From: Aureimonas flava
GTDB lineage: Bacteria; Pseudomonadota; Alphaproteobacteria; Rhizobiales; Rhizobiaceae
NCBI RefSeq assembly: GCF_003583935.1
Contig: NZ_QYRN01000011.1
Location: 20,670-84,669 of the forward strand
DNA: 64,000 nucleotides
Direction: 5' to 3'
A program made the translations under genes and the position numbers. The stretch's first letter is position 1. Each line of letters opens with the position of its first letter. This document shows positions 43,709-52,679 of the stretch, piece after piece. The notes below the pieces were generated by a model. It was not told where the DNA came from. It did not search any database and saw nothing but the letters and a program-made list of their open reading frames with translations.

Positions 43709-46104
43709 TCATGAACGTGGCGCATTACTTCGACACGATGGATTACGGCCCGGCCCCGGAAGCGGACGGCCCGGCGCGTGAATGGCTGGCGCGGCATGCC
43801 GACGGCTTCGGTCACTATGTCGACGGCGCCTTCCGCCCCTCGACCGAAGGCGGCAGCTTCGAGACCTTCGAGCCGGCGACGGGCAAACCCCTGGCAAGGC
43901 TCGCCTCCGGCACGGCGACGGATGTCGATGCGGCGGTCGCCGCCGCCCGCCGGGCTCAAGGGCCGTGGTCAAGGCTCGGGGGGCATGGCCGGGCGCGCCA
44001 TCTCTATGCGCTGGCCCGCATGGTTCAGCGCCACGGCCGGCTCCTCGCCGTGCTGGAGGCCATCGACAACGGCAAGCCGATCCGCGAGACGCGCGATCTC
44101 GACGTGCCGCTCGTCGCCCGGCACTTCTACCATCACGCCGGCTGGGCGCAGCTTCAGGAGAGCGAGTTCGCTGGCCACTCGCCGCTCGGCGTCGTCGGCC
44201 AGATCATTCCCTGGAACTTTCCTCTCCTGATGCTGGCCTGGAAGATCGCCCCGGCGCTGGCGCTCGGCAACACCGTCGTCCTGAAGCCCGCCGAGTACAC
44301 GTCGCTGACGGCCCTGCTGTTCGCCGAGCTCGCCAGCGCCGCCGGCCTGCCGGACGGCGTCCTCAACGTCGTGACCGGCGCGGGCGAAACCGGCGCGGCG
44401 ATCGTCGATCATGCCGGCATCGACAAGATCGCCTTCACCGGCTCCACCGATGTCGGCCGGCTGATCCGCGAGAAGACGGCGGGCTCGGGCAAGCGCCTGA
44501 CGCTGGAACTCGGCGGCAAGTCGCCTTTCATCGTCTTCGAGGACGCTGATCTCGACGCGGCCGTCGAGGGCGTGGTCGACGCCATCTGGTTCAACCAGGG
44601 CCAGGTCTGCTGCGCCGGCTCGCGCCTTCTCCTCCAGGAGGGCATCGCGCCGGACTTCGTGCGCCGCCTGAAGCGTCGCATGGAGGTCATGCGCGTCGGC
44701 TCGCCGCTCGACAAGGCGGTGGACATGGGCGCCATCGTCGATCCGGTCCAGCTTCGCCGGATCGAGGATCTCGTGGCGGCCGGTGTCCGGGAAGGTGCGG
44801 TGCTCCATCAGGCGCCGGTACAGATGCCGGACGGCGAGGGCTCCTTCTATCCGCCGACGCTGCTGACCGAAGTCCACCCGGCCTCGATCGTGGCGCGCGA
44901 GGAGATCTTCGGGCCGGTCGCGGTCGCGATGACCTTCCGTACGCCGGACGAGGCGGTGTTGCTCGCCAACAATTCGCGCTACGGCCTGGCCGCCAGCATC
45001 TGGAGCGAGACGGTGGGCCTTGCCCTCGACATCGCGCCCAAGCTCCAGGCGGGCGTCGTCTGGATCAACGCCACCAATCTCTTCGATGCCGGCGTCGGCT
45101 TCGGCGGTTATCGCGAAAGCGGCTTCGGCCGCGAGGGCGGCCGCGAGGGCGCGCTGGAATATCTGAAACCGAATGCCTGGGCCCGGCGCCGCCCGCGCGA
45201 GGACGTTCGGCCGAGCGAGACAGCCGCTGCCGAGACCCCGCGCGGCTTCGAGCTCCGTGCGGTCGACCGCACCGCCAAGCTCTTCGTCGGTGGCAAGCAG
45301 GCACGCCCTGACGGCAACGGCTCGCGGGTAATCCGCTCCAGCTCGGGCGCTGTGATCGGCGAGGTCGGCGAGGGCAACCGCAAGGATCTGCGCAACGCCG
45401 TCGCGGCGGCGCGCGCCGCCGAGGGCTGGTCGCGTGCCTCCACGCACAACAGGGCGCAGATCCTCTACTACCTGGCCGAGAACCTCTCGGCCCGAGCCGG
45501 CGAATTCGCCGCGCGCATCAGCTTGGCGACCGGCGTCGAAAGCGCGAAGGCGTCGGCGGAAGTCGACATGGCCGTCTCCCGCCTCTTCACCTACGGCGCC
45601 TGGGCCGACAAGTTCGACGGCGCGGTGCACTCGCCGCCCCTGCGCGGGGTCGCGCTGGCCATGCACGAGCCGATCGGCACGGTGGGCGTCGTCTGCCCGG
45701 ACGAGGCGCCGCTGCTCGCCTTCGTCAGCCTCGTCGCACCGCTGATCGCGACCGGCAATCGCGTCGTCGCGGTTCCCAGCGAGCGCCATCCGCTCAGCGC
45801 CACCGATCTCTATCAGGTCTTCGAGACCTCGGATCTGCCGGCCGGCGTCGTCAACATCGTGACCGGCAGCCGGGAGGGCCTGGCGAAGGATCTCGCCGCC
45901 CACGACGATCTCGACGCGCTTTGGGTCTTCGGCTCCAAGACGGCTTCGCGGGAGGCGGAGCGTCTGTCGGCCGGCAATCTCAAGCGGACGCTGGTCGACA
46001 ATGGACTGGCACTCGACTGGACCGATCCGGCAGCGGCCGAGGGACGCATCTTCCTGACCCACGCGGTGCAGGTGAAGAACATCTGGATTCCCTACGGAGA
46101 CTGA
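43705..46104 (+). CDS. tandem aldehyde dehydrogenase with a degenerate second domain
   Basis: A 799-aa protein made of two aldehyde dehydrogenase modules. Module one (about 35-490) is complete: IIPWNFPLLM, the Glu in LELGGKSPF and the catalytic Cys in NQGQVCCAGSR. Module two (about 515-790) starts KLFVGGKQARPDG and keeps the nucleotide-binding VGVVCPDEAPLLAF and a VNIVTGSREGLAKDLAAHDDLDALWVFGS stretch. It lacks the catalytic Cys and Glu and ends early. Start GTG 43705 or ATG 43711. Translationally coupled to deoC, it probably oxidises the acetaldehyde released by the aldolase. The second module may serve dimerisation or docking. Confidence 0.92.
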   Translation: MIMNVAHYFDTMDYGPAPEADGPAREWLARHADGFGHYVDGAFRPSTEGGSFETFEPATGKPLARLASGTATDVDAAVAAARRAQGPWSRLGGHGRARHLYALARMVQRHGRLLAVLEAIDNGKPIRETRDLDVPLVARHFYHHAGWAQLQESEFAGHSPLGVVGQIIPWNFPLLMLAWKIAPALALGNTVVLKPAEYTSLTALLFAELASAAGLPDGVLNVVTGAGETGAAIVDHAGIDKIAFTGSTDVGRLIREKTAGSGKRLTLELGGKSPFIVFEDADLDAAVEGVVDAIWFNQGQVCCAGSRLLLQEGIAPDFVRRLKRRMEVMRVGSPLDKAVDMGAIVDPVQLRRIEDLVAAGVREGAVLHQAPVQMPDGEGSFYPPTLLTEVHPASIVAREEIFGPVAVAMTFRTPDEAVLLANNSRYGLAASIWSETVGLALDIAPKLQAGVVWINATNLFDAGVGFGGYRESGFGREGGREGALEYLKPNAWARRRPREDVRPSETAAAETPRGFELRAVDRTAKLFVGGKQARPDGNGSRVIRSSSGAVIGEVGEGNRKDLRNAVAAARAAEGWSRASTHNRAQILYYLAENLSARAGEFAARISLATGVESAKASAEVDMAVSRLFTYGAWADKFDGAVHSPPLRGVALAMHEPIGTVGVVCPDEAPLLAFVSLVAPLIATGNRVVAVPSERHPLSATDLYQVFETSDLPAGVVNIVTGSREGLAKDLAAHDDLDALWVFGSKTASREAERLSAGNLKRTLVDNGLALDWTDPAAAEGRIFLTHAVQVKNIWIPYGD

Positions 46105-46155
46105 TCTTCGGAAGGAACCCAACCAAGGGAAGTCGGACGCGCGAGGGAGGCGAGC

Positions 46156-46611
46156 GTGCTGAAGAACATCGATCCGCTGTTGAACGCGGAAGTACTGCAG
46201 GCTCTGCGGGCGATGGGGCATGGCGACCGTGTGGTCGTCTGCGACACCAATTTTCCGGCCGATTCAGTGGCGCGAGAAACGCTGACGGGCAAGCTCCTGC
46301 GCATCGACAACGTGCCGGCGCCGCGTGCGGTCGCCGCGATCCTGTCCGTCCTGCCGCTCGACACGTTCGTGGACGATGCGGCGATGCGGATGGAGATCGT
46401 CGGCCAGCCGGGTGAGTTGCCCGATGTCCAGCGCGAGGTGCAGGCCGAGATCGACCGCGCGGAAGGAAAGTCCTGGCCGATGGGCTCCATCGAGCGGATG
46501 GAATTCTACGAGCACGCCAAGCGGAGCTACTGCGTCATCGCCACCGGCGAGCGGCGCTTCTATGGCTGCTTCATCTTCCGTAAGGGCGTCGTCGCGCCGG
46601 ACGGGCAGTAA
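46156..46611 (+). CDS. RbsD/FucU family sugar mutarotase
   Basis: A 151-aa RbsD/FucU-type mutarotase that interconverts sugar anomers or pyranose forms before phosphorylation. LKNIDPLLNAEVLQALRAMGHGDRVVVCDTNFPADS carries the catalytic His in MGHGD, and the C-terminal YEHAKRSYCVIATGERRFYGCFIFRKGVV is typical of FucU. It sits between the dehydrogenase and the PfkB kinase, whose substrate it would prepare. The sugar could be fucose-like, ribose-like or a deoxysugar. Confidence 0.9.
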   Translation: MLKNIDPLLNAEVLQALRAMGHGDRVVVCDTNFPADSVARETLTGKLLRIDNVPAPRAVAAILSVLPLDTFVDDAAMRMEIVGQPGELPDVQREVQAEIDRAEGKSWPMGSIERMEFYEHAKRSYCVIATGERRFYGCFIFRKGVVAPDGQ

Positions 46612-46612
46612 G

Positions 46613-47536
46613 ATGGCGGGGCAGGGCGTCGCAATTCTCGGCATCTTCGTCGCCGATCTGGCTTTTCGATCCAGTCGCATGCCGGCGGTCGGCGAGACGA
46701 TCGCCGGCTCCGGCTTCGCCCTGGGTCCGGGCGGCAAGGGCTCCAATCAGTCCGTCGCGGCGGCGCGGGCCGGCGCCGCCGTACGCTTCGTCTCGAAGCT
46801 CGGCCGCGACGCCTTCGGCGACATCGCCATCGCGACCTGGGAGAAGGAGGGCGTCACGCCCTATGTCGCAAGGAGCGAGACGCCGACGGGCGCCGCGTTC
46901 GTCTATGTCAACGAGGTGAACGGCGAGAACGCCATCATCGTCGTGCCCGGTGCGGCGGGTTCGCTCTCGCCGGCCGACGTAGAGGATGCGCGGGAGGCGA
47001 TCGCCTCGGCCGCCGTCTTCGTCACGCAGTTCGAGCAGCCGCAGGATGCAGCCCTCCGCGGCCTGGAAATCGCCCGGGACGCCGGTGTCACCACGATCTT
47101 CAATCCAGCCCCGGCCATCGCAGTCGACGACGCGTTCTACGGCCTGAGCAGTTTCGTCGTGCCGAACGAGACCGAGGCGGCGGCGCTCACCGGCTTTGCC
47201 CTCCAGTCGTTGGACGACGCACGGCGGGCGGGCGACTGGTTTCTCGCCAGGGGCGCCGGCACGGCGCTGATCACGCTCGGGGAGCGCGGCGTTCTCGTTC
47301 ATGGCCGTGACGGCTCGACCCATGTCCCGGCCTTTGCCGCCGGACCGGTGGTGGAGACGGCGGGCGCGGGCGACGCCTTCGTCGGCGCCTTCGCCGCAGC
47401 CCTGTCGGAGGGCCTCGATCCGCTCGAGAGCGCCCGCTTCGGCTCGGCCGCCGCGGGCATCTCCGTCACCCGACCGGGCACCGCGCCGTCCATGCCGCAT
47501 CTCGCAGAGGTGCAGGCGCTCCTGGCGAGGGGGTGA
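46613..47536 (+). CDS. PfkB-family sugar kinase, ribokinase-like
   Basis: A 307-aa ribokinase-family kinase. LGPGGKGSNQSVAAARAGA is the substrate/lid motif, and VETAGAGDAFVGAFAAALSEGL the anion-hole motif with the catalytic Asp. In front of a maltose-type importer and behind deoC and a mutarotase, it is a good candidate for deoxyribokinase, producing the DeoC substrate. ATG 46613 is one base after the mutarotase stop. Its stop overlaps the permease start. Confidence 0.9.
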   Translation: MAGQGVAILGIFVADLAFRSSRMPAVGETIAGSGFALGPGGKGSNQSVAAARAGAAVRFVSKLGRDAFGDIAIATWEKEGVTPYVARSETPTGAAFVYVNEVNGENAIIVVPGAAGSLSPADVEDAREAIASAAVFVTQFEQPQDAALRGLEIARDAGVTTIFNPAPAIAVDDAFYGLSSFVVPNETEAAALTGFALQSLDDARRAGDWFLARGAGTALITLGERGVLVHGRDGSTHVPAFAAGPVVETAGAGDAFVGAFAAALSEGLDPLESARFGSAAAGISVTRPGTAPSMPHLAEVQALLARG

Positions 47537-48408
47537 TGCGCCAGGACCCGATCAAGCACGTCTTCATCTGGCCGGCGGTGATCGTCGTCCTTCTCGTGTC
47601 GATCTTTCCGCTCATCTACTCGCTCACCACGAGCTTCATGAGCTTCCGTCTCGTGCCGCCCACGCCACCGCGCTTCGTCGGTCTCGACAACTACTGGAAT
47701 CTTCTCCAGCAGCCGCGCTTCTGGACGGTGGTGCGTACGACTTCGCTGATCGCCTTCGTCTCGGTCGCGCTGCAATACGTGATCGGTTTCGCCATCGCGA
47801 TGGCTCTGAACATGAAGATTCCCGGCGAGCGGCTGTTTCGCGTCGGCTTCCTCCTGCCGATGCTGCTTGCCCCCGTCGCGGTCGCCCTGGTTGCGCGCAT
47901 GATGTTCCATCCGACGATGGGGCCACTCAACCAGTTCACGAGCCTTCTCGGCTATCCAAACATCCCCTTCCTCACTTCGGAAGGCTGGGCGCTCGGCTGC
48001 ATCATCGCGGTCGAGGTCTGGCAATGGACGCCTTTCGTGATCCTCTTGCTCCTTGCCGGGCTCCAGACTTTGCCGGAAGACGTCTACGAGGCGGCGGCGC
48101 TCGAGAACGCGACGCCCTGGCAGCAGTTCTGGGGCATCACCTTCCCGATGATGCTGCCGATCTCGGCGGCCGTGGTCTTCGTGCGGCTCGTCGAAAGCTA
48201 TAAGGTCATGGACACGGTCTTCGTGATGACCGGCGGCGGACCCGGTGTCTCCACGGAGACGCTGACCCTCTTCGCCTATCAGGAAGGCTTCAAGAAGTTC
48301 AATCTCGGCTACACCTCGGCGCTGAGCTTCCTGTTCCTCATCGTCATCACGGTGATCGGCACCCTCTATCTCGCCGTACTGCGCCCGCATCTGGAGAAGC
48401 GCCGATGA
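47536..48408 (+). CDS. sugar ABC transporter permease, MalF/UgpA-like
   Basis: A 290-aa permease of the carbohydrate MalF/UgpA class with six hydrophobic helices: HVFIWPAVIVVLLVSIFPLIYSL first, and the EAA loop LPEDVYEAAALENATPWQQFWGITFPMMLP. Start ATG 47536 overlaps the kinase stop; GTG 47533 would add one residue. It pairs with the MalG-like permease that follows (ATGA overlap). Confidence 0.92.
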   Translation: MRQDPIKHVFIWPAVIVVLLVSIFPLIYSLTTSFMSFRLVPPTPPRFVGLDNYWNLLQQPRFWTVVRTTSLIAFVSVALQYVIGFAIAMALNMKIPGERLFRVGFLLPMLLAPVAVALVARMMFHPTMGPLNQFTSLLGYPNIPFLTSEGWALGCIIAVEVWQWTPFVILLLLAGLQTLPEDVYEAAALENATPWQQFWGITFPMMLPISAAVVFVRLVESYKVMDTVFVMTGGGPGVSTETLTLFAYQEGFKKFNLGYTSALSFLFLIVITVIGTLYLAVLRPHLEKRR

Positions 48409-49439
48409 CGCGCCGTCTTGCCGATCTCGGGCCGCTGGCCCGCATGGGCGTCGTCGCGGGCGTCCTTTTCTGGGCCTTCCTGACGCTCTTCCCGATCTAC
48501 TGGGTGGTGATCACGGCCTTCAAGTCGCCGACCAGCGTCTTCGGTGGTCCGACGTACATCCCCTTCGTGGATTTCGAGCCGACGCTCGCCGCCTGGCGGG
48601 ACATCCTTGCCGGCATCCGAGGTCAGTTCTTCCGCACCTTCACAAACTCGCTGATCGTCAGCCTCTCGGCGGCGGTCATCGCGACCACGTTCGGCACGAT
48701 GGCCGCCTATGCGCTGGTGCGGTTTCCCTTCCGGGTGCGGCTCGGCTCCGGCCTCATCTTCTTCGCCGTGGCGCTCGGCGGCTATCTCACCGGCTTCCAT
48801 CTTCTGGGCATGGGGCGCGGCGCGGCGCTGATGGCCTCCTTCGTCGCGGCCCTCCTTCTCGCCATCCTCGCCAACCGGCTGCGCCTGCCGGGGCCGGTGC
48901 TCGGCAACGACGACATCATCTTCTGGTTCGTCAGCCAGCGCATGTTCCCGCCCATCGTCACGGCCTTCGCCTTGTTCCTGATGTATTCCGAGGCGGGCCG
49001 GGCCGGGCTGAAGCTGGTCGATACCTATTGGGGCCTGACGCTCTGCTACGTCGCTTTCTCCATGCCGATCGTCGTCTGGCTGATGCGCGATTTCTTCTCC
49101 GCCCTGCCGGTCGAGGTGGAGGAAGCGGCGATGGTCGACAACGTGCCGACCTGGCGGATCTTTCTCGGCATCGTGGTGCCGATGGCCGCGCCCGGTCTCG
49201 CCGCGACCTTCATGATCACGCTGTCCTTCGTCTGGAACGAGTTCCTCTTCGCGCTCTTCCTGACCAATTCCAGATGGCAGACCCTGCCGATCCTCGTCGC
49301 CGGCCAGAACAGCCAGCGCGGCGACGAATGGTGGGCCATCTCGGCCGCCACGCTCATCGCCATCGTGCCGATGATGGTGATGGCGGCCCTGCTCAGCAGA
49401 CTGATGCGGTCCGGCCTGATGTTGGGAGCCATCAAGTAG
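48405..49439 (+). CDS. sugar ABC transporter permease, MalG/UgpE-like, with an insertion
   Basis: A 344-aa MalG-type permease, about 60 residues longer than the usual 275-285. After the normal YALVRFPFR segment comes an inserted hydrophobic pair (LIFFAVALGGYLTGFHLLG and ALMASFVAALLLAILANR) before the family's DDIIFWFVSQRMFPPIV continues. The EAA loop LPVEVEEAAMVDNVPTWRIFLGIVVPMAAPG is intact. The insertion adds two membrane spans or a re-entrant loop. It partners the MalF-like permease upstream. Confidence 0.9.
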   Translation: MTRRLADLGPLARMGVVAGVLFWAFLTLFPIYWVVITAFKSPTSVFGGPTYIPFVDFEPTLAAWRDILAGIRGQFFRTFTNSLIVSLSAAVIATTFGTMAAYALVRFPFRVRLGSGLIFFAVALGGYLTGFHLLGMGRGAALMASFVAALLLAILANRLRLPGPVLGNDDIIFWFVSQRMFPPIVTAFALFLMYSEAGRAGLKLVDTYWGLTLCYVAFSMPIVVWLMRDFFSALPVEVEEAAMVDNVPTWRIFLGIVVPMAAPGLAATFMITLSFVWNEFLFALFLTNSRWQTLPILVAGQNSQRGDEWWAISAATLIAIVPMMVMAALLSRLMRSGLMLGAIK

Positions 49440-49478
49440 CCGCGTCGGTACGAACCATTCCAAAGGGGAGGAAATGAC

Positions 49479-50930
49479 ATGAGGAAATGGCTTCTCGCGG
49501 CGCTCGCCGCCACGACGCTTGCCGGTGCCGCACCGGCGCAGGCTGCCTGCGACCCCGACTATTCGGGCGTGCAGCTGAATTTCGCCAGCCAGACCGGGCC
49601 GTATATCGCCTCGGCGCTGCAGATGGCGGCCAAGAAGTGGCAGGAGAAGACCTGCGGCACGGTGAACGTGGTCGAGTTCCCGTGGTCGGAGCTCTATCCG
49701 AAGATCGTGACGGCCCTCACCTCCGGCGAGGCGACCTTCGACGGCATCACCTTCCCGCCCGCCTGGGCGCCCGACTTCACCGACTTCCTCACCGAGATGC
49801 CGGCCGCCATGCGCGAGGGCAAGGACTGGGAGGACATCGCACCGGTCTATCGCGACCGCCTGATGGTGTGGAACGACAAGGTCCTGTCGCAGTCGATGGA
49901 CGGCGACGTCCATACCTATACGTACCGGATCGACCTCTTCGAGGATCCGAAGGAACAGGCCGACTTCAAGGCCAAGTACGGCTACGATCTCGCGCCGCCG
50001 AAGACGTGGAAGCAGTACACGGACATCGCCGAGTTCTTCAATCGGCCGGACAAGAACCTGTGGGGCGTCGCCGAGGCCTATCGGCGCGGCGGCCAGCAGT
50101 TCTGGTTCTTCTTCAGCCATGCGGCGGCCTACACGAACCATCCGGACAATCCGGGCTCAATGTTCTTCGATCCGGAAACGATGGACGCCCAGATCAACAA
50201 CCCGGGCTGGTTGCGGGGCTTCGAGGAGTACATCCGCGCTTCCAAGCTTGCGCCGCCGAACGCCCTCAACTTCTCCTTCGGAGAGGTGAACGCGGCGATG
50301 GCCGGGGGTCAGGTGGCCGAGTCGATCGGCTGGGGCGATACCGGCGTCATCGCCGCCGATCCCAAGCAATCCAAGATCTCGGGCCACGTCGGCTCGGCCG
50401 TGCTGCCGGGCTCGGACGAGATCTACAACACCAAGACCAAGCAGTGGGACAAGTTCCCCGAGATCATCTCGACGCCCTTCATGGCGTTCGGCGGCTGGCA
50501 GGCGGCCGTGCCGCAGACGACCGAGCATGCGGACGCCGCCTGGAACTTCATCCAGTTCTTGACGAGCCCGGAAATCTCCGGCGAGGCAACGGTGACGGGC
50601 GGCACGGGCGTCAACCCCTACCGCATCTCGCATACCACCAACCTCCAACGCTGGTCCTCGATCTTCACCGACCGCGAGGCGAAGGAATATCTCGCCGCCC
50701 AGGCGGACTCGATCGCCGCCAAGAACGTCGCCCTCGACATGCGTCTGCCGGGCTACTTCTCCTACACCGAAGTAGTCGAGATCGAGCTGTCCAAGGCGCT
50801 GGCCGGCGAGGAAGAGCCGCAGAAGGCGCTCGACACCATCGCGACGGAGTGGAACCGGCTGACCGACGAGTTCGGCCGCGACAAGCAACTCGCCGCCTAT
50901 CGCAACGCGATGGGCCTGCCGGCGAAGTAA
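49479..50930 (+). CDS. sugar ABC transporter periplasmic binding protein (MalE-like class)
   Basis: A 483-aa extracellular binding protein of the carbohydrate class-1 family. The signal peptide ends APAQAACD. The body contains FPWSELYPKIVTALTSGEATFDGITFPPAWAPDFTDFL and a C-lobe TPFMAFGGWQAAVPQTTEHADAAWNFIQFLTSPE, as in related oligosaccharide and polyol binders. A GGGGAGGAA site precedes ATG 49479. A hairpin follows it before the ATPase gene. It defines specificity of the deoC-linked importer. The ligand is unknown. Confidence 0.92.
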   Translation: MRKWLLAALAATTLAGAAPAQAACDPDYSGVQLNFASQTGPYIASALQMAAKKWQEKTCGTVNVVEFPWSELYPKIVTALTSGEATFDGITFPPAWAPDFTDFLTEMPAAMREGKDWEDIAPVYRDRLMVWNDKVLSQSMDGDVHTYTYRIDLFEDPKEQADFKAKYGYDLAPPKTWKQYTDIAEFFNRPDKNLWGVAEAYRRGGQQFWFFFSHAAAYTNHPDNPGSMFFDPETMDAQINNPGWLRGFEEYIRASKLAPPNALNFSFGEVNAAMAGGQVAESIGWGDTGVIAADPKQSKISGHVGSAVLPGSDEIYNTKTKQWDKFPEIISTPFMAFGGWQAAVPQTTEHADAAWNFIQFLTSPEISGEATVTGGTGVNPYRISHTTNLQRWSSIFTDREAKEYLAAQADSIAAKNVALDMRLPGYFSYTEVVEIELSKALAGEEEPQKALDTIATEWNRLTDEFGRDKQLAAYRNAMGLPAK

Positions 50931-50944
50931 GCCCACAAAGCGTA

Positions 50945-50970
50945 GCGGCGGGCCGGGTCCGGTCCGCCGC
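50945..50970 (+). terminator. attenuator-like hairpin before the ATPase gene
   Basis: GCGGCGGGCC (50945-50954) pairs with GGTCCGCCGC (50961-50970) with one mismatch and a six-base loop, followed by CCCCCTATTT. Its place after a binding-protein gene parallels the hairpin at 32080-32106. Confidence 0.5.
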
Positions 50971-51008
50971 CCCCTATTTCAGACAAGTTCTCACCGGAGC
51001 GGCGTTCC

Positions 51009-52118
51009 ATGGCCGGGGTCACACTCGAAGGCGTCACCAAGACCTATGGCGCGGTAACGGTCATTCCGCCGCTGGATCTGACGATCCATGACCGCGAATT
51101 CGTGGTGCTCGTCGGTCCGTCCGGCTGCGGCAAGACGACGACGCTACGCATGATCGCCGGGCTGGAAACGGCCTCGGGCGGGCGTGTCGCCATCGGCGGG
51201 CGTGAGGTCACCGACCTACGGCCGGGCCTGCGCAACTGTTCCATGGTGTTCCAGAACTACGCGCTCTATCCGCATATGAGCGTCGCCGAGAACATCAGCT
51301 ACGGCATGCGGGTGCGCGGCGTCGGGCAGCCGGAAATCGACGCCGCCGTGTCGCGCGCCGCCCGCATCCTCAATCTCGAACCCTATCTCACCCGCCGGCC
51401 CAAGCAGTTGTCCGGCGGCCAGCGCCAGCGGGTCGCCATCGGCCGGGCCATCGTGCGCGAGCCGGATGTCTTTCTCTTCGACGAGCCGCTGTCCAATCTC
51501 GACGCGAAGCTCCGCATCGAGATGCGCACCGAGATCAAGGCGCTGCACCGCCGCCTCGCGACGACCATCGTCTATGTCACGCATGACCAGATCGAAGCTA
51601 TGACCATGGCCGACCGCGTCGTTGTCATGAATGGCGGACGGATCGAGCAGGCGGCTGATCCGATCACCCTCTACGAGAAGCCGGACAATCTCTTCGTCGC
51701 CGCCTTCATCGGCGCGCCGTCGATGAACTTCCTCGAAGGCACCGTCCGGCGCGTCGACAGCGGCTTCGCCTTCTGCGCCGATGGCGACGTCGAACTCCGC
51801 CTGCCGGAGGAGCGGGCGGCGCAGTCCGCTCGCGCCGAGGGGCAGCGCATAGTGCTCGGCATCCGGCCGGAACATGTCGCGGCAAGCGGCGCGCCTGAGC
51901 ATTCCGTGACCCTCAAGGTGCGCGACGTCGAGCCTCTTGGACCGCACACCATGCTCATCGGCCAGGTCGGTGATGCGCCCTTCACCGCCCAGGTTCTTCC
52001 GCACACCCGGGTGCAGCCAGACGACACGGTGTCCATCCCGCTCGACCTTTCGAAGCTGCTTCTCTTCGACAAGGCCACGGGGAAGGCGCTGGATCGGAGC
52101 GAGACGTTCCACAACTAG
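51009..52118 (+). CDS. sugar ABC transporter ATP-binding protein, UgpC/MsmK-like
   Basis: A 369-aa MalK-class ATPase. Walker [12 protein letters not shown]-loop [22 protein letters not shown], signature [16 protein letters not shown], Walker [17 protein letters not shown] and H-loop [15 protein letters not shown] domain follows with LGIRPEHV. It ends the plus-strand carbohydrate island and is followed within 13 bp by the end of an IS630-like remnant, which marks the island's edge. Confidence 0.93.
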   Translation: MAGVTLEGVTKTYGAVTVIPPLDLTIHDREFVVLVGPSGCGKTTTLRMIAGLETASGGRVAIGGREVTDLRPGLRNCSMVFQNYALYPHMSVAENISYGMRVRGVGQPEIDAAVSRAARILNLEPYLTRRPKQLSGGQRQRVAIGRAIVREPDVFLFDEPLSNLDAKLRIEMRTEIKALHRRLATTIVYVTHDQIEAMTMADRVVVMNGGRIEQAADPITLYEKPDNLFVAAFIGAPSMNFLEGTVRRVDSGFAFCADGDVELRLPEERAAQSARAEGQRIVLGIRPEHVAASGAPEHSVTLKVRDVEPLGPHTMLIGQVGDAPFTAQVLPHTRVQPDDTVSIPLDLSKLLLFDKATGKALDRSETFHN

Positions 52119-52130
52119 CGCGTCTTCCGA

Positions 52131-52545
52131 TCAGTCTGCATCGTAGCCTTCGGCTCCGAAGTGGCTCGACGATCCGCTCAACCATGGCCCGCAGGAAAGC
52201 CTTGAGCTTCGAGAAAGTCGTTTCGATTGGGTTGAAGTCGGACGAGTCGGGCGACAGGAACCGCATACTTGCTCCGATCGCCTCGATGGCGGTCTGCACG
52301 CCGTCGGCCTTGCGAGCTGGCAGGTTGTCCATCACGACGGTATCGTCGGGCGGGAGCGTCGGAATGAGCACCTGTTCGATCGAGGCCCGGAACGCGATGC
52401 CGTTCGTCGGTCCGTCGAGCACCATCGGTGCCGTCATACCCGTCAGCCGCAAAGCATCAAGGTCGTCGTCTTCCAACGACCGTGCATCACGCCGGACCGG
52501 CACCGCTCGGTCGCCGCGTATGTCGAGGCGCCCTCGCGCATTGCC
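52131..52545 (-). pseudogene. IS630-family transposase remnant, frameshifted and internally deleted
   Basis: Read on the minus strand, three pieces in different frames match an IS630-type DDE transposase. GRWKTTTL lies at about 52470-52490. The block LRLTGMTAPMVLDGPTNG ... DDTVVMDNLPARKADGVQTAIEAIG ... FLSPDSSDFNPIETTFSKLKAFLRAMVERIVE keeps the catalytic Asp and Glu. A tail HFGAEGYDAD then ends at a stop at 52131-52133. The N-terminal half is absent, a frameshift separates the first two pieces, and about 30 residues are missing before the tail. It is a dead element bordering the carbohydrate island. The next 130 bp hold nothing recognisable. Confidence 0.8.
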
Positions 52546-52679
52546 TACAAAACCCGATGCCGAAAATCGATCGACGAAGCTCTCGCCTTCCGCGCCGCCC
52601 GTCCGGAAGGCGGGATGAAATCACGGGTCGCCCTTCGACTCCAGCAGGCCGGGAAACGCTCAAGGATGCCTAACCCTAA

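Noticed and set aside
43969..46221. A 750-codon open frame on the minus strand
   Set aside because: It is antisense to the tandem aldehyde dehydrogenase, whose motifs are clear. The antisense product has no recognisable domain.
48366..50141. A 591-codon open frame on the minus strand
   Set aside because: It runs opposite the MalG-like permease and the binding protein, with His/Arg/Glu-rich composition and no family.
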